A DNA stretch of 64,000 nucleotides, from NCBI RefSeq assembly GCF_036924525.1, contig NZ_JAZHRU010000001.1:897001-961000 (forward strand). Direction: 5' to 3'. Of the stretch, positions 9,927 to 18,079 are shown piece by piece. Each line of letters opens with the position of its first letter. Within the stretch, counting starts at the first letter, position 1. The position numbers and the translations under genes are program-made. The stretch comes from Bradyrhizobium sp. AZCC 1719 (lineage in GTDB: Bacteria; Pseudomonadota; Alphaproteobacteria; Rhizobiales; Xanthobacteraceae). A model generated the notes under the pieces. The model was not told the DNA's origin, ran no database searches, and saw nothing but the letters and a program-made list of their open reading frames with translations.

Positions 9927-10146
9927 TGAACGTCGATCGGAACCTACACCATGCGACCTAGGTGGGTCAGAATTGCGCTGCAAGGGGGCTTGCAAAAATC
10001 ACCGGGCATCTAGCGCCTGGCCGTTCTAGGAACAAACCGGCTGCTCGCGCAGTTATCCAATCCGTTGGCCTGCAGGGGCTGCCCGCCGCCTTGCGGATCA
10101 TGTCCCTCCCGAGCAGGCTTGAAGCAACCGATGGTTAGGCGCAACC

Positions 10147-11070
10147 GTGCTTACCGCGCCCGTACATCTATTGCGTCCCCCGCCCCATGTCGTCGTGGTT
10201 GGTAATGAGAAGGGCGGCTCGGGCAAAACCACAATCGCGATGCACCTCGCCGTTGCGCTGCTGAAGGCCGGCCAGCGCGTCGCGACTGTTGACCTCGATG
10301 GCCGGCAGCGGACCCTCACCCACTACGTCGAGAGCCGGCGCGGCTGGGCGCGGCGGAGCCAGGTCGATCTGGAGTTGCCGACGCATTTCTGCATCGCCCC
10401 CGTCGAAGGGGCCATGGTGGCGCAAAACGAGGCCGCCGAATGCTCCGATTTTCAGCGAGCCATTGCCGCAGCGCAGGATCGCCATGACTTCGTCGTGATC
10501 GATACGCCCCCGCATGACAGCTACCTGATGCGGCTCGCCCATTCGATCACCGATACCCTGGTAACGCCGCTCAACGACAGCTTCTTCGACCTCGACGTGC
10601 TGGCGTCGCTCGACCCGGTCACGCTGACGGTCACCGGGACCAGCCATTACGGCGAGTTGGTACGCGAGACGCGTTGCCATCGTCGTCCGGTCGATGGCGA
10701 CCTCATCGATTGGGTAGTCCTGCGCAACCGGATTTCGCCGCAACAATCATCTACCGCCCAGGTTGTTTGCGACTGCCTGCAGGAGCTGGCTCTCAATGCA
10801 GGTTTCCGGGTGGTCTCCGGCTTTCACGACCGCCCGATTTATCGCGACCTGTTTCCCCGCGGGCTCACCGCGCTGGACGAGCTATGCGAGACAGTGCCCG
10901 GCATCGACGTGGATATCTCTCGCGGCCCCGCGTGCCGCGAGGTTGAGGACCTGATCGAGGCGTTGAAACTGCCGGTCGACGATCGTGGTCGCCGCCGCGT
11001 GGCGCTGCGCGCCGAGTGGTTTGCTTCTCGCGACAGCCCGCTGGATACCGATATCCTGGTCGGTCCGTAG
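10147..11070 (+). CDS. MipZ-like ParA-family ATPase
   Basis: A 307-residue deviant-Walker P-loop ATPase. The N-terminus HVVVVGNEKGGSGKTTIAMHLAVALLKAG, then VATVDLDGRQRTLTHYVESRRGWARR, closely follows the MipZ pattern (Walker A K22-GGSGKTT, D49 and R53 in the DLDxRQ box), and DFVVIDTPPHDS is Walker B. MipZ forms gradients from ParB at the poles and keeps FtsZ at mid-cell. This gene stands alone, with no parB or ftsZ near, and has a GTG start with a weak ribosome site. It may therefore be a second, specialised copy. MipZ role is inferred from family resemblance. Confidence 0.78.
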   Translation: MLTAPVHLLRPPPHVVVVGNEKGGSGKTTIAMHLAVALLKAGQRVATVDLDGRQRTLTHYVESRRGWARRSQVDLELPTHFCIAPVEGAMVAQNEAAECSDFQRAIAAAQDRHDFVVIDTPPHDSYLMRLAHSITDTLVTPLNDSFFDLDVLASLDPVTLTVTGTSHYGELVRETRCHRRPVDGDLIDWVVLRNRISPQQSSTAQVVCDCLQELALNAGFRVVSGFHDRPIYRDLFPRGLTALDELCETVPGIDVDISRGPACREVEDLIEALKLPVDDRGRRRVALRAEWFASRDSPLDTDILVGP

Positions 11071-11184
11071 GCGGAAGGTGTCATTACGGAGCTTGCGGCC
11101 AACAACTTCGTGAGCGCCAGGAACGACCGTGCGTGGTGTGGGTTCGTTGGAAGCCGTAACAAGCAGCAAAGGAGATTGCGGAAC

Positions 11185-11502
11185 ATGACAATGAGATCGC
11201 GCATTTGCTCGATGGCCGGCGTGGCAGTCGCCGGCTCGTTGGCCTTCGGCGTCACCAGCGCATCCGCGCAGGCAATCTATGTCGATTCGTACGTCGACCC
11301 CTATCCCGTGGCAGTGGCTCCCGGCAGCGTTTACGTCGCACCGGCGCCGGTTGTCACGGCACCGCCGATTGTGCGGCCACGCACCGTCGTGGTCAGTCGT
11401 CGGGCCTATGTGCCGACCCCTGCGTTTGGCGCGCCGGTGCCTGTCGACTACGGACCCTACGGCTATACCACGGAAGTCGGTTATGGCATTTCCGACTGGT
11501 GA
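11185..11502 (+). CDS. Small exported Pro/Val/Tyr-rich protein
   Basis: A 105-residue protein of unknown function. A signal peptide (MAGVAVAGSLAFGVTSASAQA) is followed by a low-complexity mature part rich in Pro, Val, Ala and Tyr (YVDPYPVAVAPGSVYVAPAP), ending GYTTEVGYGISDW. The ATG at 11185 has AAAGGAG upstream; a second ATG six bases on is possible. A strong terminator follows, so it is probably a single-gene unit. Proteins like this are common in rhizobial genomes and presumably sit in the periplasm or envelope. Confidence 0.75.
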   Translation: MTMRSRICSMAGVAVAGSLAFGVTSASAQAIYVDSYVDPYPVAVAPGSVYVAPAPVVTAPPIVRPRTVVVSRRAYVPTPAFGAPVPVDYGPYGYTTEVGYGISDW

Positions 11503-11536
11503 GCCCATCGCGTAGACGCCCGACGCCTGCGTTGGA

Positions 11537-11566
11537 AGGCCCCGCCGAGGCGGGGCCTTTTCTTTT
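11537..11566 (+). terminator. Rho-independent terminator
   Basis: AAGGCCCCGCC pairs with GGCGGGGCCTT around a tiny loop and is followed by TTCTTTT. It lies 35 bases after the stop of the small exported protein gene and is a classic intrinsic terminator. Confidence 0.9.
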
Positions 11567-11690
11567 CGCGGTCTGCCTTGCATGCTCCGGTCTCCCTTCA
11601 CGCCGCCATCCAATTCTGTCACGATAGTTTTTGAGGCGCTCGCCTCATCAGAAACTAAGAGCGGCATCAACGCTCCAACGGAAACGCCCC

Positions 11691-13208
11691 ATGCTCATAC
11701 CCATTGCCGACGTGCCGCGCTGGTATGCCGAACGCAAGCCGGCGGACACGGTCGCGATCAGCCACGGTAACGACACGCTCACCTGGGCACAGCTCGAGCG
11801 CAACGCCAACCGCCGAGCCCGCGCCTTCGCCGCCAAAGGCGTCAACCCCGGCGATTTCGTCGCAATCGGGCTGCCCAACAGCAACGTGTTTTTCGAGACC
11901 ACCTTTGCGGTGTGGAAATGCGGCGCGACGCCGACGTCGCTGACCTGGCGATTGCCGCGCGGCGAGGCCGCAGCCGTGCTCGATATCCTCAAGCCATCGC
12001 TGGTGGTCGGCGGCCAGCCCGACTGGAACGCGCCTAATTCGCTGCCGGCCGACTTCGTGCCTGAAGGCTTCTCGGACGAGCCCGTCGACAATCCGGTGGC
12101 GCGCTACTGGAAGGCCATGACCAGCGGCGGCTCGACCGGACGGCCCAAGGTGATCCTCGATCACATGCCGGCGGTGGTGGAGACGACATTTCCCTCTCCG
12201 CTCGGCATTGCGCAGAATGCTTCGCTGCTCAATCCCGGTCCCCTCTATCACAATGCGCCGTTCATCGTGTCACACACCGCGCTGTTCAACGGCGGCCGCG
12301 TCACTGGCCTCGTCAAGTTCGATGCCGAGGAGACACTGCGCCTGATCGAGAAGAACCGCGTGCAATGGGTGAATTTCGTGCCGACCATGATGCATCGGAT
12401 CTGGGCGCTTCCCGACGAGGTGCGTAACGCCTACGACCTGTCCAGCCTGCAGATCGTGTTTCACATGGCTGCTCCGATGCCGCCATGGCTGAAGGAGAAA
12501 TGGATCGAGTGGCTCGGGCCAGAGCGCATCTACGAACTCTATGGCGGCACCGAGCGACAGGGCGCCACGATCATCTCCGGCACCGAATGGCTGGCGCACA
12601 AGGGCTCGGTTGGCAAGATCGGCGACACCTGTCGCTTGCGGATCATCGGCGAGGACGGCAACGATGTAGCGCCAGGCGAGACCGGCGAGATTTATTTCCT
12701 GCCCAATGACGGCCCGGGCTGCACCTATCACTATCTCGGCGCCGAGCCGAAGCGCCGGCCTGACGGCTGGGAATCGCTTGGCGATATCGGTCGGCTCGAC
12801 GCGGAAGGTTATCTCTATCTCGGCGACCGGCTTGCCGACATGATCCTGCGCGGCGGCGCCAACATCTATCCGGCCGAAGTCGAGGCTGCGGTATCGGCGC
12901 ATCCCGATGTGCGCTCCTGCGTCGTGGTCGGCCTGCCCGATCCCGAATTCGGGCAGCGTGTGCACGCTATTCTCGAACTCGACCGGGGCACAGACGCGAA
13001 GGCTATCGCCGACGGCATGGCTGCGTTCCTGGCCGACCGGCTCAGCCGCTACAAGCACCCGGAAAGTTTCGAGGCCGTCCATGTCGGCCTGCGCGACGAT
13101 TCCGGCAAGGTCCGCCGCACGTTGCTGCGCGACGAACGCGCCGGCTGGCTGAAGGAGAACCGCGATTTCCGGATCATGCCGGCCCGCGCGCGGGCAAATG
13201 TGGAATGA
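11691..13208 (+). CDS. AMP-binding acyl-CoA synthetase/ligase
   Basis: A 505-residue ANL-family enzyme that activates a carboxylic acid with ATP and transfers it to CoA. Visible motifs are the phosphate loop TSGGSTGRPK (about residue 144), the adenine-binding YELYGGTERQG, the hinge region DRLADMILRGGANIYPAEVE, and the C-terminal SGKVRRTLLRDE, whose Lys is in the usual catalytic place. The overall pattern resembles bile-acid-CoA-ligase-like bacterial members, but the substrate cannot be told. The start at 11691 (MLIPIADV) fits the family; the frame is open 20 codons further upstream. It precedes the HtrA-like and esterase genes on the same strand with a gap of about 160 bp. Confidence 0.87.
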   Translation: MLIPIADVPRWYAERKPADTVAISHGNDTLTWAQLERNANRRARAFAAKGVNPGDFVAIGLPNSNVFFETTFAVWKCGATPTSLTWRLPRGEAAAVLDILKPSLVVGGQPDWNAPNSLPADFVPEGFSDEPVDNPVARYWKAMTSGGSTGRPKVILDHMPAVVETTFPSPLGIAQNASLLNPGPLYHNAPFIVSHTALFNGGRVTGLVKFDAEETLRLIEKNRVQWVNFVPTMMHRIWALPDEVRNAYDLSSLQIVFHMAAPMPPWLKEKWIEWLGPERIYELYGGTERQGATIISGTEWLAHKGSVGKIGDTCRLRIIGEDGNDVAPGETGEIYFLPNDGPGCTYHYLGAEPKRRPDGWESLGDIGRLDAEGYLYLGDRLADMILRGGANIYPAEVEAAVSAHPDVRSCVVVGLPDPEFGQRVHAILELDRGTDAKAIADGMAAFLADRLSRYKHPESFEAVHVGLRDDSGKVRRTLLRDERAGWLKENRDFRIMPARARANVE

Positions 13209-13367
13209 TCCTCAACTGGCCTTGGAACAATTCTGAATCTGCCCGTTATGAGTCGCATGCCGGCCCATTTGGGGGGACACTTTCAAGACGGCCGTTTGCA
13301 GCATAGATTGTGATGAATTTCCCGCGCCTTCGCCCGAAACGCGCGCCGGTTCGCCAGGAGACCATCC

Positions 13368-14339
13368 ATGCCTTCTTTGACCGAATGGAGAGTGCCGCCC
13401 GCAAACCAGCCGCGCCCGGGCGATTACGCCTTCGACCTCGACAAAGCCCTGTCGTCGGTGGTCGGTCTGCATTCGATCATTCCACCCGATGCGTTCAGCG
13501 CCGAGACGCTCGGCACCGAACGCGCCGGCAATGGCGTCGTGATCGATGACGGGCTGGTGCTGACGATCGGCTACCTCATCACCGAGGCGGAGGCCGTCTG
13601 GCTGCACCGCAGCGACGGCCGCGTGGTGGAAGGCCACGCGCTCGGCTTCGATTTCGAGTCCGGCTTCGGCCTGGTGCAAGCGCTCGGCGACCTCGACCTC
13701 GATCCGCTGCCGTTCGGTTCTTCCGCCACTGCTGCAATCGGCGACCGCGTCGTGGTCGGCGGCGCCGGCGGGCGCACGCGCTCGGTCGCCAGCCAGATCG
13801 CGGCAAAACAGGAATTCGCAGGCTACTGGGAATATCTGCTGGATGAAGCGATCTTCACCCATCCCGCGCATCCCAATTGGGGCGGCACCGGGCTGATCTC
13901 GAGCCGCGGCGAACTGATCGGCATTGGCTCGCTGCAGCTCGAACGCGAGCGCGACGGCAAGGCCGAGCACGTCAACATGATCGTGCCGATCGACCTGTTG
14001 AAGCCGGTACTCGACGACATCAGGAAATTCGGCCGCGTCAACAAGCCGGCGCGACCCTGGCTCGGCATGTTCACCACCGAAATCGACAACCGCGTCGTGG
14101 TGGTCGGCATCGCCGGCAAGGGACCCGCGGCGCTCGCCGAACTGAAGACCGGCGACGTCATTCTCGCTGTCAATGGCGACAAGATCACCAGCCAGACCGG
14201 CTTCTATCGCAAGCTCTGGTCGCTCGGCAGCGCCGGCGTCGACGTACCGCTCACGGTCTACCACGAGGGTCTCACCTTCGACGTGGTGCTGGCCTCGACC
14301 GACCGCGCCAAGCTATTGAAGGCGCCAAGACTCCACTAG
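13368..14339 (+). CDS. HtrA-like trypsin-fold/PDZ protein lacking the catalytic triad
   Basis: A 323-residue protein with an S1C trypsin-like fold (about residues 25-215) and one PDZ domain (about 228-315, GIAGKGPAALAELKTGDVILAVNG). The fold signature is clear: AGNGVVIDDGLVLT, SDGRVVEGHALGFD, FGSSATAAIGDRVVVGG, and RGELIGIGSLQL. All three catalytic positions are changed. The His of the usual TNNHV segment is Tyr69 (TIGYLI), the Asp of the DLAVL segment is Gly99, and the Ser of GNSGGPL is Gly172 (NWGGTGLI). There is no signal peptide, so it is probably cytoplasmic. I infer a non-proteolytic binding or scaffold role. It is followed after 59 bp by an esterase gene on the same strand. Confidence 0.85.
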   Translation: MPSLTEWRVPPANQPRPGDYAFDLDKALSSVVGLHSIIPPDAFSAETLGTERAGNGVVIDDGLVLTIGYLITEAEAVWLHRSDGRVVEGHALGFDFESGFGLVQALGDLDLDPLPFGSSATAAIGDRVVVGGAGGRTRSVASQIAAKQEFAGYWEYLLDEAIFTHPAHPNWGGTGLISSRGELIGIGSLQLERERDGKAEHVNMIVPIDLLKPVLDDIRKFGRVNKPARPWLGMFTTEIDNRVVVVGIAGKGPAALAELKTGDVILAVNGDKITSQTGFYRKLWSLGSAGVDVPLTVYHEGLTFDVVLASTDRAKLLKAPRLH

Positions 14340-14398
14340 ATCAGACTTCACCAGGTCAAGACTTCACTAGAGGCTGCATTGAAATAGGGGATGGCGTG

Positions 14399-15472
14399 AT
14401 GCGTGAGGCCGTGGTGGACGACATCGTGGCCGTGCTGCCGCCGCTGTTGCAATCGCTGGAAGCCCTCGGCTTTGTCGCGCGCTACCTGAACCCGCCCGAT
14501 TTCGACCGCGTGATGGAGGCCGCAGGGCAGCCTGACGAGGCCCTGCGCGCGGTTCGCTCGAAGCTCGCAGAATGGCCGGCGGAGTTCGCAGATATCAAGA
14601 CCTCCCTCGAAACGGCGAGCGATGCGGCACTCGCCGCGTTCGCTGCCCTGCGCGTCGTGCAAAATGGCAATGGCGATCTCGTCAGCGTGTTTCGCGCACT
14701 TCGCTACGCTCCGCGTGCGCAGGAAGCGCTATACGCGCTGGCGACAAAATTGCCGCCGGTGAGCGAGTTCTTCGTCGATCCGTCGCTGCGCGACGACGGC
14801 GATCTGGCGGCGCGGCTGGCGGCGCCAGCCAATCCAAGCGCCGGCGTCTTTCACGACCATAACGAGTTGGGCAGCCGCGGTGGCTTCTCGCTTTACGTGC
14901 CGGAATATTACACCCCCGACCGCGCGCTTCCGCTGGTGATGGCGCTGCATGGCGGCAGCGGCAATGGCCGCGGTTTTCTGTGGAGCTGGCTGCGCGATGC
15001 CCGTAGCCGCGGCGCGATCCTGGTCGCCCCGACCGCGACCGGCTCGACCTGGGCACTGATGGGCGACGACACCGACACGCCGAATTTGCTGCGCATCCTG
15101 GACGCCGTGCGCTCGCGCTGGAACGTCGATCCCAGTCGGATGCTGCTGACCGGGATGAGCGACGGCGGCACGTTCTGTTACGTCACGGGATTCGAGAGCG
15201 CCTCGCCCTTCACCCACCTCGCACCGGTCTCGGCAACGTTTCATCCGCTGATGGCAGAAATGGCCGATGCCGACAGGCTGCGTGGCCTGCCCGTTCACAT
15301 CGTGCACGGGCGGCTCGACTGGATGTTTCCTGTGCAGGTGGCGCGGCAGACAGCCCAAGCGCTGTCGGCCGCAGGCGCCAACGTCATCTATCGCGAACTC
15401 GACGATCTCAGCCACACCTATCCGCGCGAGATGAATGCGGAGATCTTGCAATGGCTGAACGGCCAGGCCTGA
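14399..15472 (+). CDS. Alpha/beta-hydrolase, carboxylesterase/phospholipase type
   Basis: A 357-residue cytoplasmic hydrolase. The N-terminal 150 residues are helical and not recognised. The C-terminal 200 residues are an alpha/beta-hydrolase: LPLVMALHGGSGNGRGF carries the oxyanion motif, MLLTGMSDGGTF the nucleophile elbow (Ser in GMSDGG), and VHIVHGRLDWMFP and DLSHTYP the likely Asp and His. The substrate is unknown. The start at 14399 is the ATG in GTGATGCGT; a GTG three bases upstream is possible. It lies 59 bp after the HtrA-like gene, so the two are probably co-expressed. A hairpin follows the stop. Confidence 0.83.
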   Translation: MREAVVDDIVAVLPPLLQSLEALGFVARYLNPPDFDRVMEAAGQPDEALRAVRSKLAEWPAEFADIKTSLETASDAALAAFAALRVVQNGNGDLVSVFRALRYAPRAQEALYALATKLPPVSEFFVDPSLRDDGDLAARLAAPANPSAGVFHDHNELGSRGGFSLYVPEYYTPDRALPLVMALHGGSGNGRGFLWSWLRDARSRGAILVAPTATGSTWALMGDDTDTPNLLRILDAVRSRWNVDPSRMLLTGMSDGGTFCYVTGFESASPFTHLAPVSATFHPLMAEMADADRLRGLPVHIVHGRLDWMFPVQVARQTAQALSAAGANVIYRELDDLSHTYPREMNAEILQWLNGQA

Positions 15473-15478
15473 GGGACG

Positions 15479-15521
15479 GCACCTTCCGCGGCGGCTCCCC
15501 GCCCGGCGCCGCCGAAGGTGC
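15479..15521 (+). terminator. Hairpin terminator after the esterase gene
   Basis: GCACCTTC (15479-15486) pairs with GAAGGTGC (15514-15521), with an inner GGCGGC/GCCGCC stem. It begins 7 bases after the stop. There is no T-run, so it may act through its stem or with Rho. Confidence 0.55.
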
Positions 15522-15583
15522 GATCGTAGATCGGGGAACCATCCCTCGTCCTCCGCGTTAGTGAGCGGTCACGGAGGTATCGC

Positions 15584-15790
15584 ATGCGGACGTTTGTCGG
15601 AATGATTTTGGGCGCGCTGCTGCTGGTTTTCGGCGTCTATGTCTACGATTCCATGCGGACGTCGAGCGTCGCCAGCGGCCAGGTCGCGCAGGCCAACCGC
15701 ACCCTCGTCAACTGGGATGTCGTGGCGGAGGACTGGAAGGCGCTGAAAACGCGCGCCCACGAGGATTGGGTCAGGATCTCGTCGCGATAA
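15584..15790 (+). CDS. Small single-span membrane protein
   Basis: A 68-residue protein with one N-terminal membrane segment (TFVGMILGALLLVFGVYVY) followed by a short polar tail with charged and aromatic residues (NWDVVAEDWKALKTRAHEDW). Ribosome site GGAGGT lies six bases before the ATG, which supports real translation. I do not recognise the family. It stands alone between two terminators. Confidence 0.65.
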   Translation: MRTFVGMILGALLLVFGVYVYDSMRTSSVASGQVAQANRTLVNWDVVAEDWKALKTRAHEDWVRISSR

Positions 15791-15828
15791 TTGCTTGATA
15801 ATTTCCGGGCGAGATCAATCGCAACATT

Positions 15829-15859
15829 CAAACGCCGTCGTCCCGAACGACGGCGTTTT
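15829..15859. terminator. Bidirectional rho-independent terminator
   Basis: AAACGCCGTCG pairs with CGACGGCGTTT around a seven-base loop and is followed by T residues; the mirror strand also shows a T-run. It serves the small membrane protein gene and the convergent DsbA gene, whose stop lies 13 bases away. Confidence 0.9.
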
Positions 15860-15871
15860 GATGCGCGCGAG

Positions 15872-16543
15872 CTAATTGCTCTTCTTCGCCTTGCGCGCGT
15901 CGGCAATCACCATCTCGAATTCCGCCATGGTCAGGATGCCCGGCACCCGGAACTTGCCGACGATGAAGGACGGCGTCCCCTTGAATCCGAAGGCCACCGC
16001 CTGATCGTGGTTGCGGGCGAGAATGGTGTCGATCGCCTTCGCATTCGAGGTGAGGTCGCGGTTGAGGCGGTCCATATCGATGCCGGCGCCTGCCACCAGT
16101 TCGCGGATGCGCGGTTCGGTCAATTTCGAACTGACGCCGATCAACGCCTCGTGCGCCGGCAGGTACTTGTCCTGATACTTGGCGGCGAGCGCCACCCGCG
16201 CCGCATATTTCGAGACGTCGCCCAGAATCGGCCAGTCCTTCAGCACCAGGCGGACCTTGCCGTCGTCCTGCACGACCTGTTGGATCTCAGGCGCGATCTT
16301 GCGGCAGTAGGGGCAGTTGTAGTCGAACCATTCGACGATGTTGATGTCGCCATCGAGATTGCCGGTCGCGGGAGCGTCGGGGTCGCGGAGCACCAGGGCT
16401 TCGGTCAGGATGTCGTCGCCTTGCGCGAACGCCGGACGCGACATGCCCGCGCCGAACAGGGCCACGCCCGCGCCGAGCAAGCCAAGCGCTTCGCGCCGCG
16501 TCGGGCCTGGGATCGTCCCGGCCGGATTATTCAATCGCTTCAT
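15872..16543 (-). CDS. DsbA-family thiol-disulfide oxidoreductase, TAT-type leader
   Basis: A 223-residue periplasmic oxidoreductase. The N-terminus has a TAT-like leader (TRREALGLLGAGVALFGAG, cleavage after AFA). The thioredoxin fold holds the active site C77-P-Y-C80 (EWFDYNCPYCRK) and the cis-proline segment KGTPSFIV. This layout matches the DsbA/Com1-like group that introduces or exchanges disulfides in exported proteins. It ends the probable operon thioesterase, TauE, DsbA (31 bp from the TauE stop), so its supply may follow the TetR regulator at 18080. Confidence 0.88.
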   Translation of the reverse strand: MKRLNNPAGTIPGPTRREALGLLGAGVALFGAGMSRPAFAQGDDILTEALVLRDPDAPATGNLDGDINIVEWFDYNCPYCRKIAPEIQQVVQDDGKVRLVLKDWPILGDVSKYAARVALAAKYQDKYLPAHEALIGVSSKLTEPRIRELVAGAGIDMDRLNRDLTSNAKAIDTILARNHDQAVAFGFKGTPSFIVGKFRVPGILTMAEFEMVIADARKAKKSN

Positions 16544-16573
16544 CTGGGTCTCGCCAAGGGCTGCATTTCCTGT

Positions 16574-17362
16574 CTACGGCTGAGGTAGGGATATGTTACG
16601 CGCCAGCATATAGAGCGCCACGGCAATAATGACCACGGCGAACACGATGTTGAGCGCGCCGCGGCGCTCGGCGAGGTGCCGCGCCGAACGCGTGCCGGCC
16701 AATCCGCCGGCGAGGCCGCCCGCTACGAACAACCCCGCCAATGCCCATGAGACCAGCCCGGACCAGGCATAGCTGGCGGCCGTGGTCAGGCCGAACGCGG
16801 TAACCGCGACCAGCGAGGAGGAGACCGCGTTCATGATCGGCATACCGGTCGCCAGCATCAGGGCCGGCACGATCAGGAATCCGCCGCCGATGCCGAAGAA
16901 TCCCGACACCGTTCCGGTGGCGAGGCCGAGGCCGACGATAGCCGGCATGTTCGCCATCGAGACCTTGACGTCAGGCAGGCCGATCCGCGAGCGCGTCTTC
17001 AGCATCAGCAGCGCGATGACGATCATCACCAGCGCGAATAGCGCCAATAGCCGCTGACCGTCCATCATCTTGCCGAGGATCGAGCCACCGAAGGCGCCGG
17101 CCATGCCGGCCGCGGCGAAGATCAGCGCGCAGGACCAGATCACGGTGCCGCCGCGTGCATGGTTGGACAGGTTGAGCGCGGCGTTGGCGGCCACCGCAAT
17201 CGCACTGGTGCCGATCGCGACATGAGGCTCCGCCACGCCGACCACATAGACCATCAGCGGCACCGCCAGGATCGAGCCGCCGCCGCCGACCAGGCCAAGC
17301 GAGAACCCAACCAGCATCCCCGACGCTAGTCCCAGCACGCCTTGCGCGGTGGAGATGATCAA
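16574..17362 (-). CDS. TauE/SafE-family membrane transporter
   Basis: Integral membrane protein of about 262 residues with eight or so hydrophobic segments and the paired TauE/SafE signatures: GMLVGFSLGLVGGGGSILAVPL in the first half and GTVSGFFGIGGGFLIVPAL in the second. The family moves sulfite, sulfonates or other small organic anions, but the substrate here is unknown. The frame is open to a GTG at 17449 with no ribosome site and an un-family-like leader. I prefer the TTG at 17362 (LIISTAQG), though this start is uncertain. It lies between the thioesterase and DsbA genes on the same strand. Confidence 0.82.
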   Translation of the reverse strand: MIISTAQGVLGLASGMLVGFSLGLVGGGGSILAVPLMVYVVGVAEPHVAIGTSAIAVAANAALNLSNHARGGTVIWSCALIFAAAGMAGAFGGSILGKMMDGQRLLALFALVMIVIALLMLKTRSRIGLPDVKVSMANMPAIVGLGLATGTVSGFFGIGGGFLIVPALMLATGMPIMNAVSSSLVAVTAFGLTTAASYAWSGLVSWALAGLFVAGGLAGGLAGTRSARHLAERRGALNIVFAVVIIAVALYMLARNISLPQP

Positions 17363-17458
17363 GTTGAAAGACTCAGTTGCACGGCGCGACCATAGAAGGA
17401 TTTTCTGCAGATCGCCATGGCCGCAGCACAAAGCTGCACTGCAATACACATCAGCCGA

Positions 17459-17935
17459 TCAGGCTGCGACATGCCCCCTCTCTGGCGATGCGCCCTCGCG
17501 GCCGGTCAGCGCCATCAGTGTGCCGGTCATGGTCGCGATCAACGTCTCCTTGCCGTCATGCGCCGCATAGGCGCGGGCCTCGCATACCGTCAGCGTGCGG
17601 CCGGGCTTGACGACGTTGGCGCGAAACGCGAACCGCTCGCCGCGCGCCGGCGCCAGCAAGTTGGTCTTGAATTCCACGGTGAGAATCCCCGCACCCGGCG
17701 GCATCAGCGTGAAGGCGGCGACGCCGCAGGCATTGTCGAGCGCCGCCGTGATGATCCCGGCGTGGATGAAGCCGTGCTGCTGGGTGAGGTCGGCGGAATA
17801 TTCCATCGCGAGATCGACCTCGCCCGGCTCCAGCCGCGCGATCGAAATACCGAGCGTCTTCATGGCGCGCTGCTGCTCGAACATGGCGGTCGCGACCGCA
17901 CGATAATCCGTGTTCTTCGGCTCGAAGCGCGGCAT
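17459..17935 (-). CDS. PaaI-type hotdog thioesterase
   Basis: A 158-residue hotdog-fold protein with the PaaI/DUF4442-like core: QQHGFIHAGIITAALDNACGVAAFT (catalytic region HGG/HAG plus the Asp-Asn helix) and GILTVEFKTNLLAPARGERF. Such enzymes hydrolyse acyl-CoA or aryl-CoA thioesters in the cytoplasm. It is divergent from a TetR gene, with twin palindromes between, and is probably the first gene of a three-gene operon with TauE and DsbA. The substrate is unknown. Confidence 0.87.
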   Translation of the reverse strand: MPRFEPKNTDYRAVATAMFEQQRAMKTLGISIARLEPGEVDLAMEYSADLTQQHGFIHAGIITAALDNACGVAAFTLMPPGAGILTVEFKTNLLAPARGERFAFRANVVKPGRTLTVCEARAYAAHDGKETLIATMTGTLMALTGREGASPERGHVAA

Positions 17936-18006
17936 GGGTCACGCCATTGCCGGTTCGAGATGCCGTATTGTCAGTTCCATCACTTGCTCCGGCTCTTTTG
18001 TCTCTT

Positions 18007-18056
18007 GATACGGTAGCGTATCAGGCCCTCTCCAGGTTAGCAATACGGTACCGTAT
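18007..18056. promoter_or_regulatory. Twin palindromic operators, probable TetR binding sites
   Basis: Two related palindromes lie in the divergent gap: GATACGGTAGCGTATC (18007-18022) and ATACGGTACCGTAT (18043-18056, perfect). Both share ATACGGTA and CGTAT half-sites, and their centres are 35 bases apart. They are placed to control both the thioesterase operon and the TetR gene 24 bases downstream. Confidence 0.8.
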
Positions 18057-18079
18057 CGACACTCGGCGAGACCGCACCA

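Noticed and set aside
9810..9995. The 61-codon frame upstream of groEL as an intact small gene
   Set aside because: Only its last 38 codons look like protein, and these are GroES C-terminus; the first 23 codons have no resemblance, so it is treated as a remnant.
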